A stretch of DNA of 64,000 bases, from the NCBI RefSeq assembly GCF_000275845.1, contig NW_006766890.1:939327-1003326 (forward strand). The letters are read 5' to 3'. This DNA comes from Dichomitus squalens LYAD-421 SS1 (lineage: Eukaryota > Basidiomycota > Agaricomycetes > Polyporales > Polyporaceae). How positions within the stretch are numbered: the first letter of the stretch is position 1; the number at the start of each line of letters is the position of its first letter. Below, piece by piece: positions 22,997 to 34,535 of this stretch. Below the pieces are notes generated by a model, which did not search any database, was not told where the DNA came from, and saw only the letters and a list, made by a program, of their open reading frames with translations. The position numbers and the translations under genes are program-made.

Positions 22997-24042
22997 TTTG
23001 GTGTGCTGTTCGTTGTGTTTGATGGTTCGCTTAGCTAGCGGTCTCTGGAGCCTTGGATCGGATACGGACTCTGTTGTTGTTGTACGTGCCTCATGCTCGG
23101 TATATTGTACGGCTTGCGATGTACATCCACTATAGATACCAAACTTACACGATGCAGAACGGCTCGGAACGGTAGAAGAGCGTCGGAAGTGCTGGTATTC
23201 AGTAGTCTGCAACAGACGCAAAAAGGACAACTTCTGCATGATCGACGGCCCAAAGCATGTGGAGCTCAGGAGTAAGGATAGCAGTCGGACGAACGAAACG
23301 CGAGCTCGGCAAAGCAGGAGATGGCAAGAGACGCTCGACGGACACGCGACGTATCGTTCTGCCTGGTTGCAGACGTTCGCGGAGAGATGTGGGTGCGAAC
23401 AGCGCACGGAAGGAAGCACGCGCGAAAGTCGTAGATGGCCTCTGGGGGGCCTCCTCCAGGCACACAGGCGAGGAGCCCCTGGCGGCCAGGCCGTCGCGTC
23501 GCAGTCGTGAAGCCGGATCCGGATCCATCGTCCAGACGTCGGCCGGGTCGTGAAAGGTGATAGTCCCCAAAGCGTGGAGAAGGGCAACGTAGGCGTTGCA
23601 GAGGAGGTCCAATGTGCGATGCGCCGGTGGAAGGATGAGGCGGACGACGCCCGGATTGAGGGTGACCTGCCTGCATCCGGTCGTCCGACAGAGACGCACC
23701 GGGGAGGCATTCGAATAAGGCCGGCTTTGACATTGGAGACGCAGAACTGCTGGCTACGACCACGTACGTATGACTTCCACCTGGAGTCGATGCCCATTCG
23801 CGTCAACGTTCGAGTACCCCACCATAATTTCTTGGCAGTAGAGTCGAGCCGAACAGGTCCGGTTCCCGTAGCATCCACCTTGTGCATCGAACAAATGACC
23901 ATTATCGGACTGAGCTCGGGCGCAGACAGTAGAACAGGATGCAAAACAAAACGAGAGCGGGAGCACGATAGGTGGGTAAGTACAGTAGGGAGGAGCGAGT
24001 TCGCAGGATTCAAATACTACGCTACGATTACAGAACGGGAAC
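22997..24042. other. Convergent 3' intergenic region
   Basis: About 1 kb between the transporter stop and the Cbc1 stop. Open frames exist on the minus strand at about 23199-23763, but they lack motifs and coherent exon structure and are best read as chance frames in GC-rich DNA. Confidence 0.4.
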
Positions 24043-27000
24043 TCACGCATCCTCGGGGTCGTCCCAGACAGGCTCCTGGCCGACGGCGATATTCCAGACA
24101 GCTTGGAACAGCCTGGTTCCCCCGTGTGTCGGATGTGCAGAATACATTGACTGGGCAAGGTCCTCCAGCATCTGTTGGTTGTCCCCAACCGTGAAGTAGG
24201 GTGCAAACTAGCAAGCGGGAGCCACAAAGAGACAACAGCAGCAAGGAGATGAACATGAACCAGAGGAGCGGAGCCGAAGTTATCTCGGGTCAGCCTATGT
24301 TCTTCATCAAGGATAACAAATTTGACTCACCGTCCTGACCCAATTGCGGAACCAGCCCCAGGTTTCCCAGATGGCCCACTTATCGTCCTCCCAATTCGCA
24401 CGGTTATGCCACGCCTTTTCGGTGAGCACCTCCGTCTTATCCTCTGCGCCTGCTTCCGAAACAGCGAGGTGGTCGAGGAAACCTTCCATGGTGCGCCGGA
24501 GAACGGCCTTCTGCTCGCGATGTAGAACCTCGATCGCATTCCTTGCCGCTGTCAGCTGGGGGGTCTCTCCAGCGGGTGCAGCATCTGATCGTGGAGTCAG
24601 CGAACGGAGTCCTGGTGAGGACGGAACTAAGGTGAGGATCCTACGTACCCAACTGGGCGTCTCCATCAACCTCCATGCTCGCGTTTTCGTTAGCCAACAC
24701 TCGTGCAGCTCTCTCGTCCGCCTCTCTGCTGAGCGCAGCGACCTTCCTCTTCTGGATAGTCACACGTCCGTTTGCCTTGTCCAATGCAGACTTGAGCAGA
24801 TCCCACTGGAACGCGTTGAAAGTCTTTTTCGCTTGGCCGTCGACGACCAGCGTGTAGTCTGTGAACGTCCACGCGACGACGTCTGCAGGGTCGACGATCT
24901 GGTACTGCATCAGCTTGTCGAAGACAATGAGGATCATGTGCCGGCTCCGACGCCAGACCCGCGCAACGGCGCTCATGATGTCCCTGCGCGCGTCGGCACT
25001 GGGCGAGCCAGAAGCCGTGATTTGCCCAGCCGCGAGGTTGCGAAGGAGAGGCAAGTAGCGCTCGATCGCGTTGAGGAAGTGCGAGAACGAGCGCGAACCG
25101 ATCGACAAGAGAGACTGGACGGTGATCGAGCGGAGGAGGGTGTCGACACTCATGTCTCCCTCGATGGTCTCTGACAGCTGGTTGCGGATGGATTCCAGCT
25201 GCTGCATCACGTCGTCTGGTTTAGCGCGGCCACGGAGCAGGTTGAGAATGCCCTGAGCAGGTTCATGGTATGGGCTTTCTGTGGGGGCACGATGTAAATA
25301 CGCTGAAAAGCAACGCTATGCCAGTGGACATACCAGGCTCTTCGTACTCGAATTCGGGGCCTGGAGCCGACTCAGGCATGACCTGAACACTCGGTTCAGC
25401 CATAGCTTCAGGCAGCGTGCGCAAGACTCTGTCGTAGTAAGACAGCCTGATCTCGTACTCAACCGCCCGGCGCATGAAGCTACGTCTAGGATGTTGAGAT
25501 ACCAGCGTCAGGTCGGGAATCCTGGGTACCGGCGGAGAGCTTGTCAGTCACACAAATGATTGAGTAACTCCGGACTGCGACTCACCATTCCTTCCACACC
25601 CAAATGAAGTTGAAGTTGCTCATGTGAACGGCGAACCATTCCGCAAAGCGATGCGCAGCCTCGACATCAAGACCATCCGCGAGCAACGCGTACAGCTTTC
25701 GGATGGACTTGCCAACGGCGGGACCAACGGACTGAGGCTGGGCCTTGCAAAGCTCGGTGATTAGCGCAATGTAGTAGATTGACTTATGCGCTGACTCGGG
25801 CAGCAAGAGCATCGCGTCAAGGATGGTCTTATGGATACGTTAGATGCTGGCTCAACACAGAGAGTAAACATCAAAACAGACCTCGATGAGGGTGTTCTCT
25901 AGATCCCACCCCTTGCCTTCCACAGGAGACTGCGGTGGGGCTCCGGCTTTTGGTTTGAATGTGCCAGGCAACGTCCATTTCGGGTACTCCAAGAGCAAGC
26001 GTGCGCACTCCTTGCGGTTCACCTCGAAGATGTCAATCATATCAAAGAGATTAGAGCGCAGGATATATCCGACAGGGGTCGTGGGATCCGGAGTTACCTG
26101 CAGGTGTGGTCAGCTTCGTGAATGTCACGAATTCCGATGGGAAGCCTTACGTCGTCGTCAAAAAGGCGAACGTAACACTGTGGCCACTCCCCCTTTCTGC
26201 TACTCTCTACGCCCTCCTCTTCGACTTCTGGGGGAACAAGAATTGCCTCGAGGTCGAATAATTCTCCCGTCAAAGGAGGTGAGTCCAGGTAGGGTTGAGG
26301 GACGCTGTCGGCAGTGTGCGCGAAATCGTTGGCCGCCAAGGTTCGCAGTACAGAGAGGGCGCAGCTTAGCCACTGGACAAGAGAAATCAGGCAAGCGGTC
26401 TATGGGATGGGCTGAAGTATGCTTACCTCGCCTGCGTGCTCAAGTACATCTTTTGTGTCTCCAAGCTGGATCACATTCTTCGTGGCGTGCAGCCGAACAA
26501 CCGGCTGAACAAGCAGCTTGGTGGGAATCTTCTGGTCCATTTCAATGAAACTTTGGATCGTCTCAATGAGGTTGAAGATATCCAAGGATGGGTCCTCCTT
26601 GAGAACGGCACCTGCCTGCACGGTATATGCTCAGCATACCATCATGAGGACGACGTCGTCCGACTTACAATGAAAAGACCCTCTGCAACACACAGCGCAG
26701 CCTTCGTGGAACGGTTGTGAGTGGAATCGATGGAAACTATGACCTCCTTGAAGGTGTCCAGGAGGTCATACATCGACCTCGCTGAAATAACTCGCGCGAC
26801 GGTCAAGTGAGCAAAGAAATGGACCTATGGACACATGAGCTCGGATTTGACGAGGAATGCGCCGAAGTGAGCGTACACATAGCCGCATTTCCCTCCATGC
26901 ATGCTTCTCGATGAACTCGCGGAATGCTTTCCAGAAGTCGTCCAACACCAACCTTCCCAACGGCTCAGTCGCTTCTTCGGAAGCAGCGCGGTCATAAAGC

Positions 27001-27724
27001 AGCCTCAGCAATGCTGCATAGTACGGAATCTTGAAGGGCTGTTCCGTTACGCTGTCAAGGTATGAGCAAACATTCTGTAGATGTTCAGAAACAAGTCGCA
27101 ATGATAAAATACGCTAAGGTTGGGGTAGAACTGCATCACACGCGACACCGTCAAGAGCCGCGTCACAGGAGGACAAAGGAGTCTGCGGGCTGGGACTGAC
27201 GGTTGTGGTTAACCGAGTCCAGGTAGCATGAGGAGGCAAGACATCGCCATGTAGCTGCACCTCCGCGAGATCCGTTGTGAATTCCAAAGCAGTGATAGCC
27301 GAGCGACGACGCGGCCAAAAGGCGCACCACGGAAAGGGGTGAAGTCGCGTTCCCAAACGGCTTCGCTTCTGGGGGGTAAGCACTCGAAATGAACAGACGT
27401 ACCCTATCCGGAAACCCTCTGTAACGGCAGGTACGTTGGTGGGCGTGTGCTCAAAGATCTGGGTAGCAAGGCGAGGGAGCTCTTGGAGGGGATCCTACGG
27501 GCAGAATTGCGGTTAAACGCGGGTCAGGAGCAATGGAGGTTGGTACACACCACCTCGCCGTAGTGTATGATGTTTTTCCTCAGCTTCTGCTCCGGTGTCT
27601 CATAGTAGTCACGCTGTTCATGGTGATCTGCTTGGGTGTGGTTAAGCTATCGGCAATACACTAGAGAAGTACGCTCAGACTTACCTGCATGGTGCCCTCG
27701 TTTACCGTGACGGCGGTAACTCAT
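24043..27724 (-). CDS. CBC1: Nuclear cap-binding complex large subunit (Cbc1/CBP80/NCBP1)
   Basis: The large scaffold subunit of the nuclear cap-binding complex, which with Cbc2/CBP20 binds the m7G cap and promotes splicing, export and 3' processing. Start MSYRRHGKRGHHA at 27724. The next exons read DHHEQRDYYETPEQKLRKNI, DPLQELPRLATQIFEHTP, then VTEQPFKIPYYAALLRLLYD, the opening MIF4G domain. Downstream lie FIEMDQKIPTKLLVQP, the mid-MIF4G block RKECARLLLEYPKWTLPGTF, and a second MIF4G region with IALITELCKAQPQSVG and HMSNFNFIWVWKEW. A third contains SITVQSLLSIGSRSFSHFLN and VARVWRRSRHMILIVFDKLM. The C-terminus reads FRNWVRT, FAPYFTVGDNQQML, VWDDPEDA-stop. About 14 introns; one near the 5' end (27052-27402) is 351 nt, much longer than the rest. 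Full family length of roughly 850 residues. Confidence 0.9.
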
Positions 27725-28182
27725 GTTTAAACTCCTGGAAATGTGTTGTCGATTGTCCTGGTCGGCTGAGGCTTCGTCTGAAGGCCCACCGCAAATGAAT
27801 CACAGCCAGTAACTGGTATTAGGAACACCCGGAAGGGAAACAGCTAGAGTGTCACGATGGTACAGGCTCAAGGCCAAGTTGAGAGCGCCCGCTGCAGTTC
27901 GATGCCTCCGGAGATTTCGCCGCGGGGTGCAGATTTATTTTCGCAATTTCTGACGATAAGTCCCTGCGGCCATCCGGGCTGGGCGTCATCGACGGCGAGC
28001 TCGTCCCTACTCGTCCCCCTTTCGCCTCGCTCTGCGTAGCCAACACTTGTTCACTTCTAGAGGGTGTTCTTGTCTGGAACGGCTCCTTGTAGCGGAGCCA
28101 GCAGGCTGCTCTAGTGAGTGACCTTTTCCCTGCCTCGCGAGAGTCGTCCTTTCAACCTTGGCGTGCTCAGTATGCAAGACAC
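27725..28182. promoter_or_regulatory. Divergent promoter region, Cbc1 / PPR-like gene
   Basis: About 460 bp separate two divergent start codons. No ORF with family features is present. Both genes act in RNA metabolism, so co-regulation is possible but not shown by any motif I can name. Confidence 0.4.
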
Positions 28183-31131
28183 ATGCCATGTAATTGGTCG
28201 ACGACGACCAGTTTTCTGTCTCGACGAGCATGCTCGACATGGACAAGCTTCAACGCGGTCAAGCGGCAGGGGATGTCTCGTGCTATCTCGCAAGGCGGGT
28301 CTTTTTGGCACGCTCCGGTAACCCGCGCCCAGCTGCACCCAGTAGCGTGTATCGATTCACGCAACAGCACGCTGTCCACATCTCCAATGCACGGCTGTGG
28401 GCGAGCGTATAGTGCAGCCGTTGCCCTCTCATCCCCACCTCACGCCAATAATGCTCCACAGTCTTCCTTGTCCTCCGCGCTCGCCTCTACAACGGCTCAG
28501 TTGAGTGCTGCACAAGTCTCCCGCGCTGCTGCCCAAGCTGTCCGTCTCTGCATCAAGGAAGGTGGCTTTGGGGACGCACTGTATGTTGTCAACTCTGCCT
28601 GCCATTCTGTTCTACGCGACCCTCTGCAGCCTCAAGAGGATAATGCACGCAACTCTCGATTGCAGCCCATTTCCTTCGGTCGCCCTGTCTCTCCTCGCCT
28701 CGCCGCCCACGCGTTTCTACATGGTCTTATCCGCGGAGGCTATACGCGTAAGGCCAACGTCTATGCCAAGCTCATGATTGAAGCCGGCATTACCATCCGT
28801 ACTAGGACCCTCGAGTCTGTTATCACTACCGCCCTATCCCGACCCTCTACTCTGCTCAAACCTGGGCCTTTCGCTCGTATGATACCCAAGAAGCAGGTTG
28901 ATGCGACTTCGGCGGCATTCAAACTCCAGACCGGTATGGTCACTGAGGTTTGCGCACGCGCAGCTCTTGAATTGCTCCAAACAGCGCGTACCTTCGGCCA
29001 ACAACGTACGGAGCGCATGTACCGAGTCTTGGTGGAGACCTTGCTCATGCAAGGAGAGATCATCGTTGCGTCTCTACTCTTTGTGCTACTTCTCCAGGAC
29101 TGGGAGCTCCGCAAGATACAGGAAGGTGCTACGCAGGAGGCAACAAAGGACCGCATCACCTACGACCACCTCGGCGTTGACCCTCCGCACCCTGCCAAGA
29201 TTCTCCATGCCCCGTATCCTGACCTGCAGATCATGGGCAGAATTTTGGAGGTCGCTAGGAAGTCGCTCGCTGGAATCAGCGACAATGAGAAGGACTTGAC
29301 TCGTATTACTTCCTTGCAGAGCCTAGCCTTGTTCGCGATGCTCCTGGATACGGGTCAGCTGCACACTCATCGCGTTGCAGTCGTTATCCATGCGCTGTAC
29401 AACTGCCCCAAGACGAATACTCGCGTCTGGATCCTGCGAGATGGAGAGCTGGTTCAAGTAGGGGCGTACCGATACTTCCACGATATTCTCAATCGACTCG
29501 TCCGCTCACTGTCCACCGACAATCCACCGCGACCTCTGCCCACGATGTCTAGGCGAAGTTACAATGCGCTCCTCATGTACTCATTGCGACATCGATTATC
29601 GCCGGCGATGGGCTCCATCGTCCTACAGCATATGTGCGTCGAGCGAAAGCCTCCGTTGCGCCCCGACATCGTTACCTTCAATATCCTATTGCGGTCGGGT
29701 ACTTTAATGCGGAAGTTGAGCCTCAGCGAAGGCGTCTTGGCGGCTCTACGTCTTGGGAATCAGGAATTGAAGCTCGAGAGTTCTTCCTTCAACAAAGTAG
29801 CTCCCGATTCCGACGCTGGGCCCTCTCCTGTCAATGCCACAGACAAGTCTTCCGACCCTAGCTCCGCATCTGACCTGCCTCCCTCCGACTTCACTGCCGC
29901 AGTCGCTCAACTCAGCAAGGAGGATGTAGTTGCACCCGAGGACATCATCAACCCTATCGTAACCCTAGAGCCCAATAACCACACCTTAACGAGTTTCATT
30001 ACTCATCTCACGTCAACCGGCCGACCTGACGCTATAGCCACTGTGCTCTTTGACATCCTTCCTGAGCTCAACGTCATCGACCATCCCGCCACAAATGACT
30101 CCGCCAACGTACACACAACCCTGAGCTACACGCGCGCCCTGAAGCAGGCCGTCGTTCGTGGTCCGTACCTCTATGCGGCCCTGATCAACGCCCTGGTCAA
30201 AGCGGGGGAGATCGGGCTTGCGGAACGCGTATTCATTCTCGCGCAGCAGGCAGCGATTGCCAGCAGCCTCAGGAACTTCGTCAAGGAGGTCAAGCCCTGG
30301 CGGCTCTCCGTCCATGCCTTCACGTCCCTACTACAGGGCTATGTTCGCCTCGCGCTTGGGCACCTCCCGAAGTACAAGCGCGACCAGTACTACGTCGGGA
30401 CAAAGCTCCTCTCTAGGGACATCCTCGGCTGGGAGCCTAAGGCGCGGCATTACGACGCTGGCTACGCGCAGTTCGTGTACGAGATGCGGGAGGAGAACCT
30501 TGCAGCGCTGAGGAAGCCCTCCTCGAAGCGCGAGACGAGTCGCCGCCACGCGATGCTGCTGTACCGATCGATGATGCTTGGGGCGCGGTCGCTCCTGACG
30601 GGGCTCATCTCGCGCAAGGCGACGTGGCCGACGCACTACGACAGCTCGCGGGTCACGCAGGCTCGCGTGGGCAGGGCGTGGTGGTGGAAGACGAAGCCCG
30701 ACGCGCGGTTCTTCAACGTTGCGCTCAAGCTCTTCAGTGCGGCGTCGCGAGCGGAGCGTAGCAAGCTCCTTCCCTCGCGGATTTGGCACAAGCGGCTGCG
30801 GAATGCGAAGCGGAGGTACGGGGAGACGGGCGAGATGGCGGACGGCTGGACGCCGATGCTGCACCACGTTGCGCGGGCCATGGTCGCTCATGGGTTCGAT
30901 GTCCCGGTGGCGTATAGGCACCTGCTTGTTGGAAAGTGGAAGGGGTCAATGAAGGCGAGGCGTAAGAGGCCAATGGTGTTCCACCGGCCGTATGCCTTCC
31001 CGCCTGCCAGGGTCGAGAGGAGGGAGTGGCCGCATTCGTTGCCCACAGTGAAGACAAGAGGGTTGCCGGTGCGGAGGCGATGGAGAAAACGGACCACGGT
31101 TGATTGTGAGAGCAAGCCTGTATCACAGTGA
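28183..31131 (+). CDS. Intronless PPR-like protein, probably mitochondrial
   Basis: One uninterrupted frame of about 980 residues. The first in-frame ATG is at 28183 (MPCNWSTTTSFLSRRACS); the N-terminus is Ser/Arg-rich and almost free of acidic residues, as in a mitochondrial presequence. Helical-repeat units are scattered through it, for example AHAFLHGLIRGGYTRKANVY, RPDIVTFNILLRSG and YLYAALINALVKAGEIGLAE followed by RVFILAQQA, which fits the pentatricopeptide pattern (Y-x-x-LI-x-x-x-x-KAG-x-x-x-x-A-x-x-VF). The C-terminus is strongly basic. Fungal PPR proteins mostly stabilise or activate translation of individual mitochondrial mRNAs. The target cannot be told. The lack of introns contrasts with nearly all other long genes in the window. 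An alternative upstream ATG at 28172 is in another frame. Confidence 0.75.
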   Translation: MPCNWSTTTSFLSRRACSTWTSFNAVKRQGMSRAISQGGSFWHAPVTRAQLHPVACIDSRNSTLSTSPMHGCGRAYSAAVALSSPPHANNAPQSSLSSALASTTAQLSAAQVSRAAAQAVRLCIKEGGFGDALYVVNSACHSVLRDPLQPQEDNARNSRLQPISFGRPVSPRLAAHAFLHGLIRGGYTRKANVYAKLMIEAGITIRTRTLESVITTALSRPSTLLKPGPFARMIPKKQVDATSAAFKLQTGMVTEVCARAALELLQTARTFGQQRTERMYRVLVETLLMQGEIIVASLLFVLLLQDWELRKIQEGATQEATKDRITYDHLGVDPPHPAKILHAPYPDLQIMGRILEVARKSLAGISDNEKDLTRITSLQSLALFAMLLDTGQLHTHRVAVVIHALYNCPKTNTRVWILRDGELVQVGAYRYFHDILNRLVRSLSTDNPPRPLPTMSRRSYNALLMYSLRHRLSPAMGSIVLQHMCVERKPPLRPDIVTFNILLRSGTLMRKLSLSEGVLAALRLGNQELKLESSSFNKVAPDSDAGPSPVNATDKSSDPSSASDLPPSDFTAAVAQLSKEDVVAPEDIINPIVTLEPNNHTLTSFITHLTSTGRPDAIATVLFDILPELNVIDHPATNDSANVHTTLSYTRALKQAVVRGPYLYAALINALVKAGEIGLAERVFILAQQAAIASSLRNFVKEVKPWRLSVHAFTSLLQGYVRLALGHLPKYKRDQYYVGTKLLSRDILGWEPKARHYDAGYAQFVYEMREENLAALRKPSSKRETSRRHAMLLYRSMMLGARSLLTGLISRKATWPTHYDSSRVTQARVGRAWWWKTKPDARFFNVALKLFSAASRAERSKLLPSRIWHKRLRNAKRRYGETGEMADGWTPMLHHVARAMVAHGFDVPVAYRHLLVGKWKGSMKARRKRPMVFHRPYAFPPARVERREWPHSLPTVKTRGLPVRRRWRKRTTVDCESKPVSQ

Positions 31132-31280
31132 CAGTGTAGTGTCAAGGCGCAAAAGTAATCCTATAAGTGCTTGCATTGTCGGTCGGGAACGTTTCAGCCA
31201 CCATCGCGCTGCATGGGGATAGTAGGATACGAGCATTACTGAGTGTGCTAAGTAGATAGAGCAAGGTAGATGATTTGTCG

Positions 31281-32390
31281 TCATGTCGTCCGAATGCCTT
31301 CTAGATATACGATAACAGCAGTCTTGCGAGTATCCCTCGGCTTCCACTCGTTGCCCAACTTCGTCAATCCAGCCAAAGTTTCCTCCAATCGCCTATTGAC
31401 CTCGGCGGGCTCTACCGCCTTGATATCAACTGGCACATCCTGCGCGTCCTTGGCCTTCTTGGGCGGCGGGGGTGTATGGAACGTAACCTCGACACGCGCA
31501 CCTTTTGACAGAGCCGTCTCGACCGCCTTCAACCCCTCCCATGGCTCGCCCCCAGTGTACGCCCAATCTAGCTCATGGGTCTGTTTCCGCGGCCGCAAGC
31601 TCTCCAGAAACAACGCAGTCATATGCTTCTGGACCGCCCTCTCCTTCCGCTCCCTGCCCACATCCTCCAGCAGTCGAACGGCCTCCTCGATCATCGCCTG
31701 CTGTTCCGGTGGACTAGGGACTTTCTGCCCCTTCTTGATTGCGAAGATGAGCGTGACACGGTTCCCGTCCAAGAGGTCTTCCCGAGCCTTCCTGAGCTTG
31801 AATTGCAGATCGCCCATCCCGACACCCCACGTGAGCTGCAGCTCCTTCTCCTCGGGAGGACGGTTCTGCTGCTGCCGTTCCTTCTTTGCCTTGCCCCGCG
31901 CGTAGAGCATTTTGGTGTTGATGATCTTCACAATCGGCTCCGGGTTTTCATTGACGAGCTCGAGATACTGGGTCTTGCGGTCGAGCGTAGGGAGAATATT
32001 TCGGAGGAGCGTGGGTGGTTCGAGTGCGCCTGTCTCGGGGTTGACAAGGCGAACGTACCGGTAACGGATGGCTTCATTGCGGGGATTCTGCAGCGGCTTT
32101 TTCTTCTTCTCGCCTTCTTCCTCGCTTGGTAGCGGGTTGCTGCTGCGGGGTGCATCGGACGCTGGTAGTTGGTCGGGTCGCGAAGTGCTAGGCTGTGACG
32201 CGCCTTGAAGATGTGGAGGGGTTTCTCTAGACGTAGTCGAGTTTAGACGAATCCCAAGTCGCGCCGTCGGGGCGATGAGACTTGAACGGCACCGCGCGCT
32301 GCAGTCACCGACACGTCAGAAACGGCGACGCATCTGTAGTGATGCAACTCACTTTGTGCACAGCGCACTCGCACATCGTCTCATGTTCAT
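31281..32390 (-). CDS. Mitochondrial translation initiation factor IF-3
   Basis: The start MNMRRCASALCT at 32390 is followed by a short intron (GTGAGT...CTGCAG). The second exon begins with an Arg/Ser-rich segment (ARCRSSLIAPTARLGIRLNS), so the first 40 residues form a classical mitochondrial presequence. The IF-3 N-domain reads NPRNEAIRYRYVRLVNPETG and DRKTQYLELVNENPEPIVKI. The linker is KIINTKMLYARGKAKKER. The C-domain follows: KELQLTWGVGMGDLQFKLRK, LLDGNRVTLIFAIKKG, then the tail TRKTAVIVYLEGIRTT-stop. The KELxL, DLxxKLxxAxxxLxxGxxV pattern is that of bacterial-type IF-3 C-domains that bind the small ribosomal subunit and prevent premature subunit joining. A fungus-specific insertion (PPPPKKAKDAQD region) extends the C-domain. 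Role: initiation on mitoribosomes. Confidence 0.88.
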
Positions 32391-32711
32391 TTGGGCCACC
32401 CTTACCAGCTCGAGAGGACTAGCAGAGACGGTAGGCGGGAAGGAATGACATGCAACCGAACCGCCAAGCTCATGAATGTAGCGCGCGAGGTCCACTCCCA
32501 GCCGCGGCCCGCCGATGTGTACGCAAGTTTTGGTTACTCAAGGAGGCAAATCGCTTGCCTGTCAAGAACTGCTAAAGTATGTACTCAACGCTACTCGCAT
32601 TCCGCCACACCGCTTGCAAGAACTCATAATATAGACTACGTCTTAGGCTCCTGCGCAGCTGCGTTTCATGTTCTTTGTATCCCGTATCTTGATAACTACC
32701 TGAATCGATTC
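32391..32711. other. Short intergenic gap, IF-3 promoter and monooxygenase 3' side
   Basis: About 320 bp between two minus-strand genes. It must hold the promoter of the IF-3 gene. No ORF with family features. Confidence 0.4.
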
Positions 32712-34535
32712 TCAAAGGGGTTGAAAAGCTCCCTCGAGCTTCCTCTGGGCGGCTACACTCTCCTCCAGAACCGAAGGTCCGAACTGCCAATCTCGACATC
32801 GCTCCATCATCTCGCTGATCTCCCCCAATTGCTCTTGACTCAACGCATCCCCTTTGGCACTTCTTTCAGCTGTCAGCCATGCAAGCTCGGGAGAGTCCAG
32901 GTGGTGCAGTTTCCCCCTCCTACGAGCGAGCGCAGCAACGTGCTGTGTGAACGGCCGTCTGACCTCATCATAGATGCCTAGAACGACCGGTATGTTTCCC
33001 TTGGTTACACCAGGATGGCTGATGAGTTTGGCCAGAAGGAATGCGTCCTGTGCAGAGGCTCAGGCGTAAGACTCTCAGTAGGGATCTTCAATGACGAGAA
33101 GCATACCTCAAAGCTTTGTCCAGCACCTGCGCCGAGGTGGTGACCCATTGCATGTGCCTGAAGATAGCAACCGTTCATCCACAAGTGTGTTTCGTCGTCT
33201 TGTTGAGCACCTACCGCGTCTCCAACAAGGGCGACTCGTCCATGCACGTATGTTGGCAACTTGGTGACCACATTAATAACCCATTTCAGTCCCCCATTCA
33301 CGTACTGTAAAAGTAAAGGGAGGGTAACATGTTCATTCACAACCGTCAAGACCTGTTATATGCTTACCTGGACGAGCTCCTGGACGTCTGCTTCCCAGCC
33401 GACAAACTCCTTGGTGATCTCCTCCCTGCCGGCCGCGGAAGTCCATGAGCCTTCGTAAATAGTTCCCTCTTGCTCGGGATAGCTCACTCCGGCACCGACA
33501 TTCAGGACTCGACCCTGCGAGACGGGATATGTTACTATGTGCTGAGGCGGATCATCAATGGCTAGCTCAAAGCGGCAAATGTACATGCTGTTTACCCTGT
33601 TCTTGCCGCAATACTACCATACCTGGTCAGTCTCCGCACGATAGTCGACGTCACCAGTAGCCTAGACTCACTATGATCAAGTCAGACGCGTTGAACGCAG
33701 GATGTTCGCTGACCCCTTCAGGCAACGTATCCTTCCGGATGAGGCACCTGTATACGATCTCACCGGAGAAGACGGGCGTAATATGGGACCGCAGCCTCGA
33801 GGCCTCGTCGTGTCTCCCTTCAGCCTGTGCTTGGTCTGCAAGCTGGGAGTACATATTCGCACGGATCCTAGAGCGTATGCCGTCGCACCCCAAGAGGACG
33901 TCGCACTGCGCCGTACTGCCGTCTTCGAAGAGCAGCTCCACAATCGCGGACCCGTCCGAACGCTGGACGTAGGATACGAGCCGCTTATTAAGGCGGACTT
34001 TGTTCTTTGGGAAGAGGTGCTCCAACAGCACCCGTTGCAGCTCGGCTCTGAAGAAGGAGTAGTTCATCTCTGCGAACGTATGTCAGCTCGAGGAGACTGC
34101 ATGTCAGCACGCCAGAAAGACCTCTTACCGTCTCTGACAGTCCGGTCTATGATAACACCCTCGACCTGGTCTGACTTGCGGTGCATGTGAGGAATACCTA
34201 CGCCGAGTGTCTGTTATCCCTTCATCTCATTCACAATACGGACAAGGGGACTAACATGGCTGCCCTCCATCCCCTGCGACCTTCAACAAGGCTTCTTCTA
34301 GCCCGATGGCTTGTATGATGGCCCAGGCTCGAGGAGCAAGTCCAATGCCAGCTCCAATTTCAGAAAGCTCCGACACCGCATCGTAGATGGCGAACTCGAC
34401 ATCAGGTGCGAACTTCTGCAAGGAGAGTGCAGAAATGAGACCGCTCAGACCGGCTCCTCTGTGGTATTGATCAGAATGACAGCACGAAGTTAAGGGCAGG
34501 AGGACTGACACGATAGCAATGGAGAACTTGGACAT
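32712..34535 (-). CDS. FAD-dependent monooxygenase, salicylate hydroxylase-like
   Basis: A class A flavin hydroxylase that would use NAD(P)H and O2 to hydroxylate an aromatic or related ring. Start MSKFSIAI at 34535. Joining over the first intron restores IVGAGLSGLISALSL, the GxGxxG dinucleotide-binding motif. IGAGIGLAPRAWAII follows. The DG motif is intact (DVLLGCDGIRSRIRANM), and so is the GD motif (YVHGRVALVGDA) that binds the FAD ribityl chain, followed after an intron by AHAMGHHLGAGAGQSFED. The C-terminus reads DWQFGPSVLEES and ends GAFQPL-stop. About eight short introns. A TATA element lies 65 bp upstream. These enzymes are numerous in wood- and litter-decay fungi; the substrate is unknown and no pathway cluster is obvious around it. 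Confidence 0.85.

Noticed and set aside
23199..23763. Minus-strand open frames of about 165 codons between the transporter and Cbc1
   Set aside because: No motif, no coherent start-to-stop exon set, and two frames are equally open, as expected by chance in GC-rich DNA.
21602..24013. Minus-strand open frame of about 800 codons opposite the nucleotide-sugar transporter
   Set aside because: It is antisense to a clear transporter. Strong GC3 codon bias removes stop codons from the opposite strand; its translation is Arg-rich low complexity without motifs.
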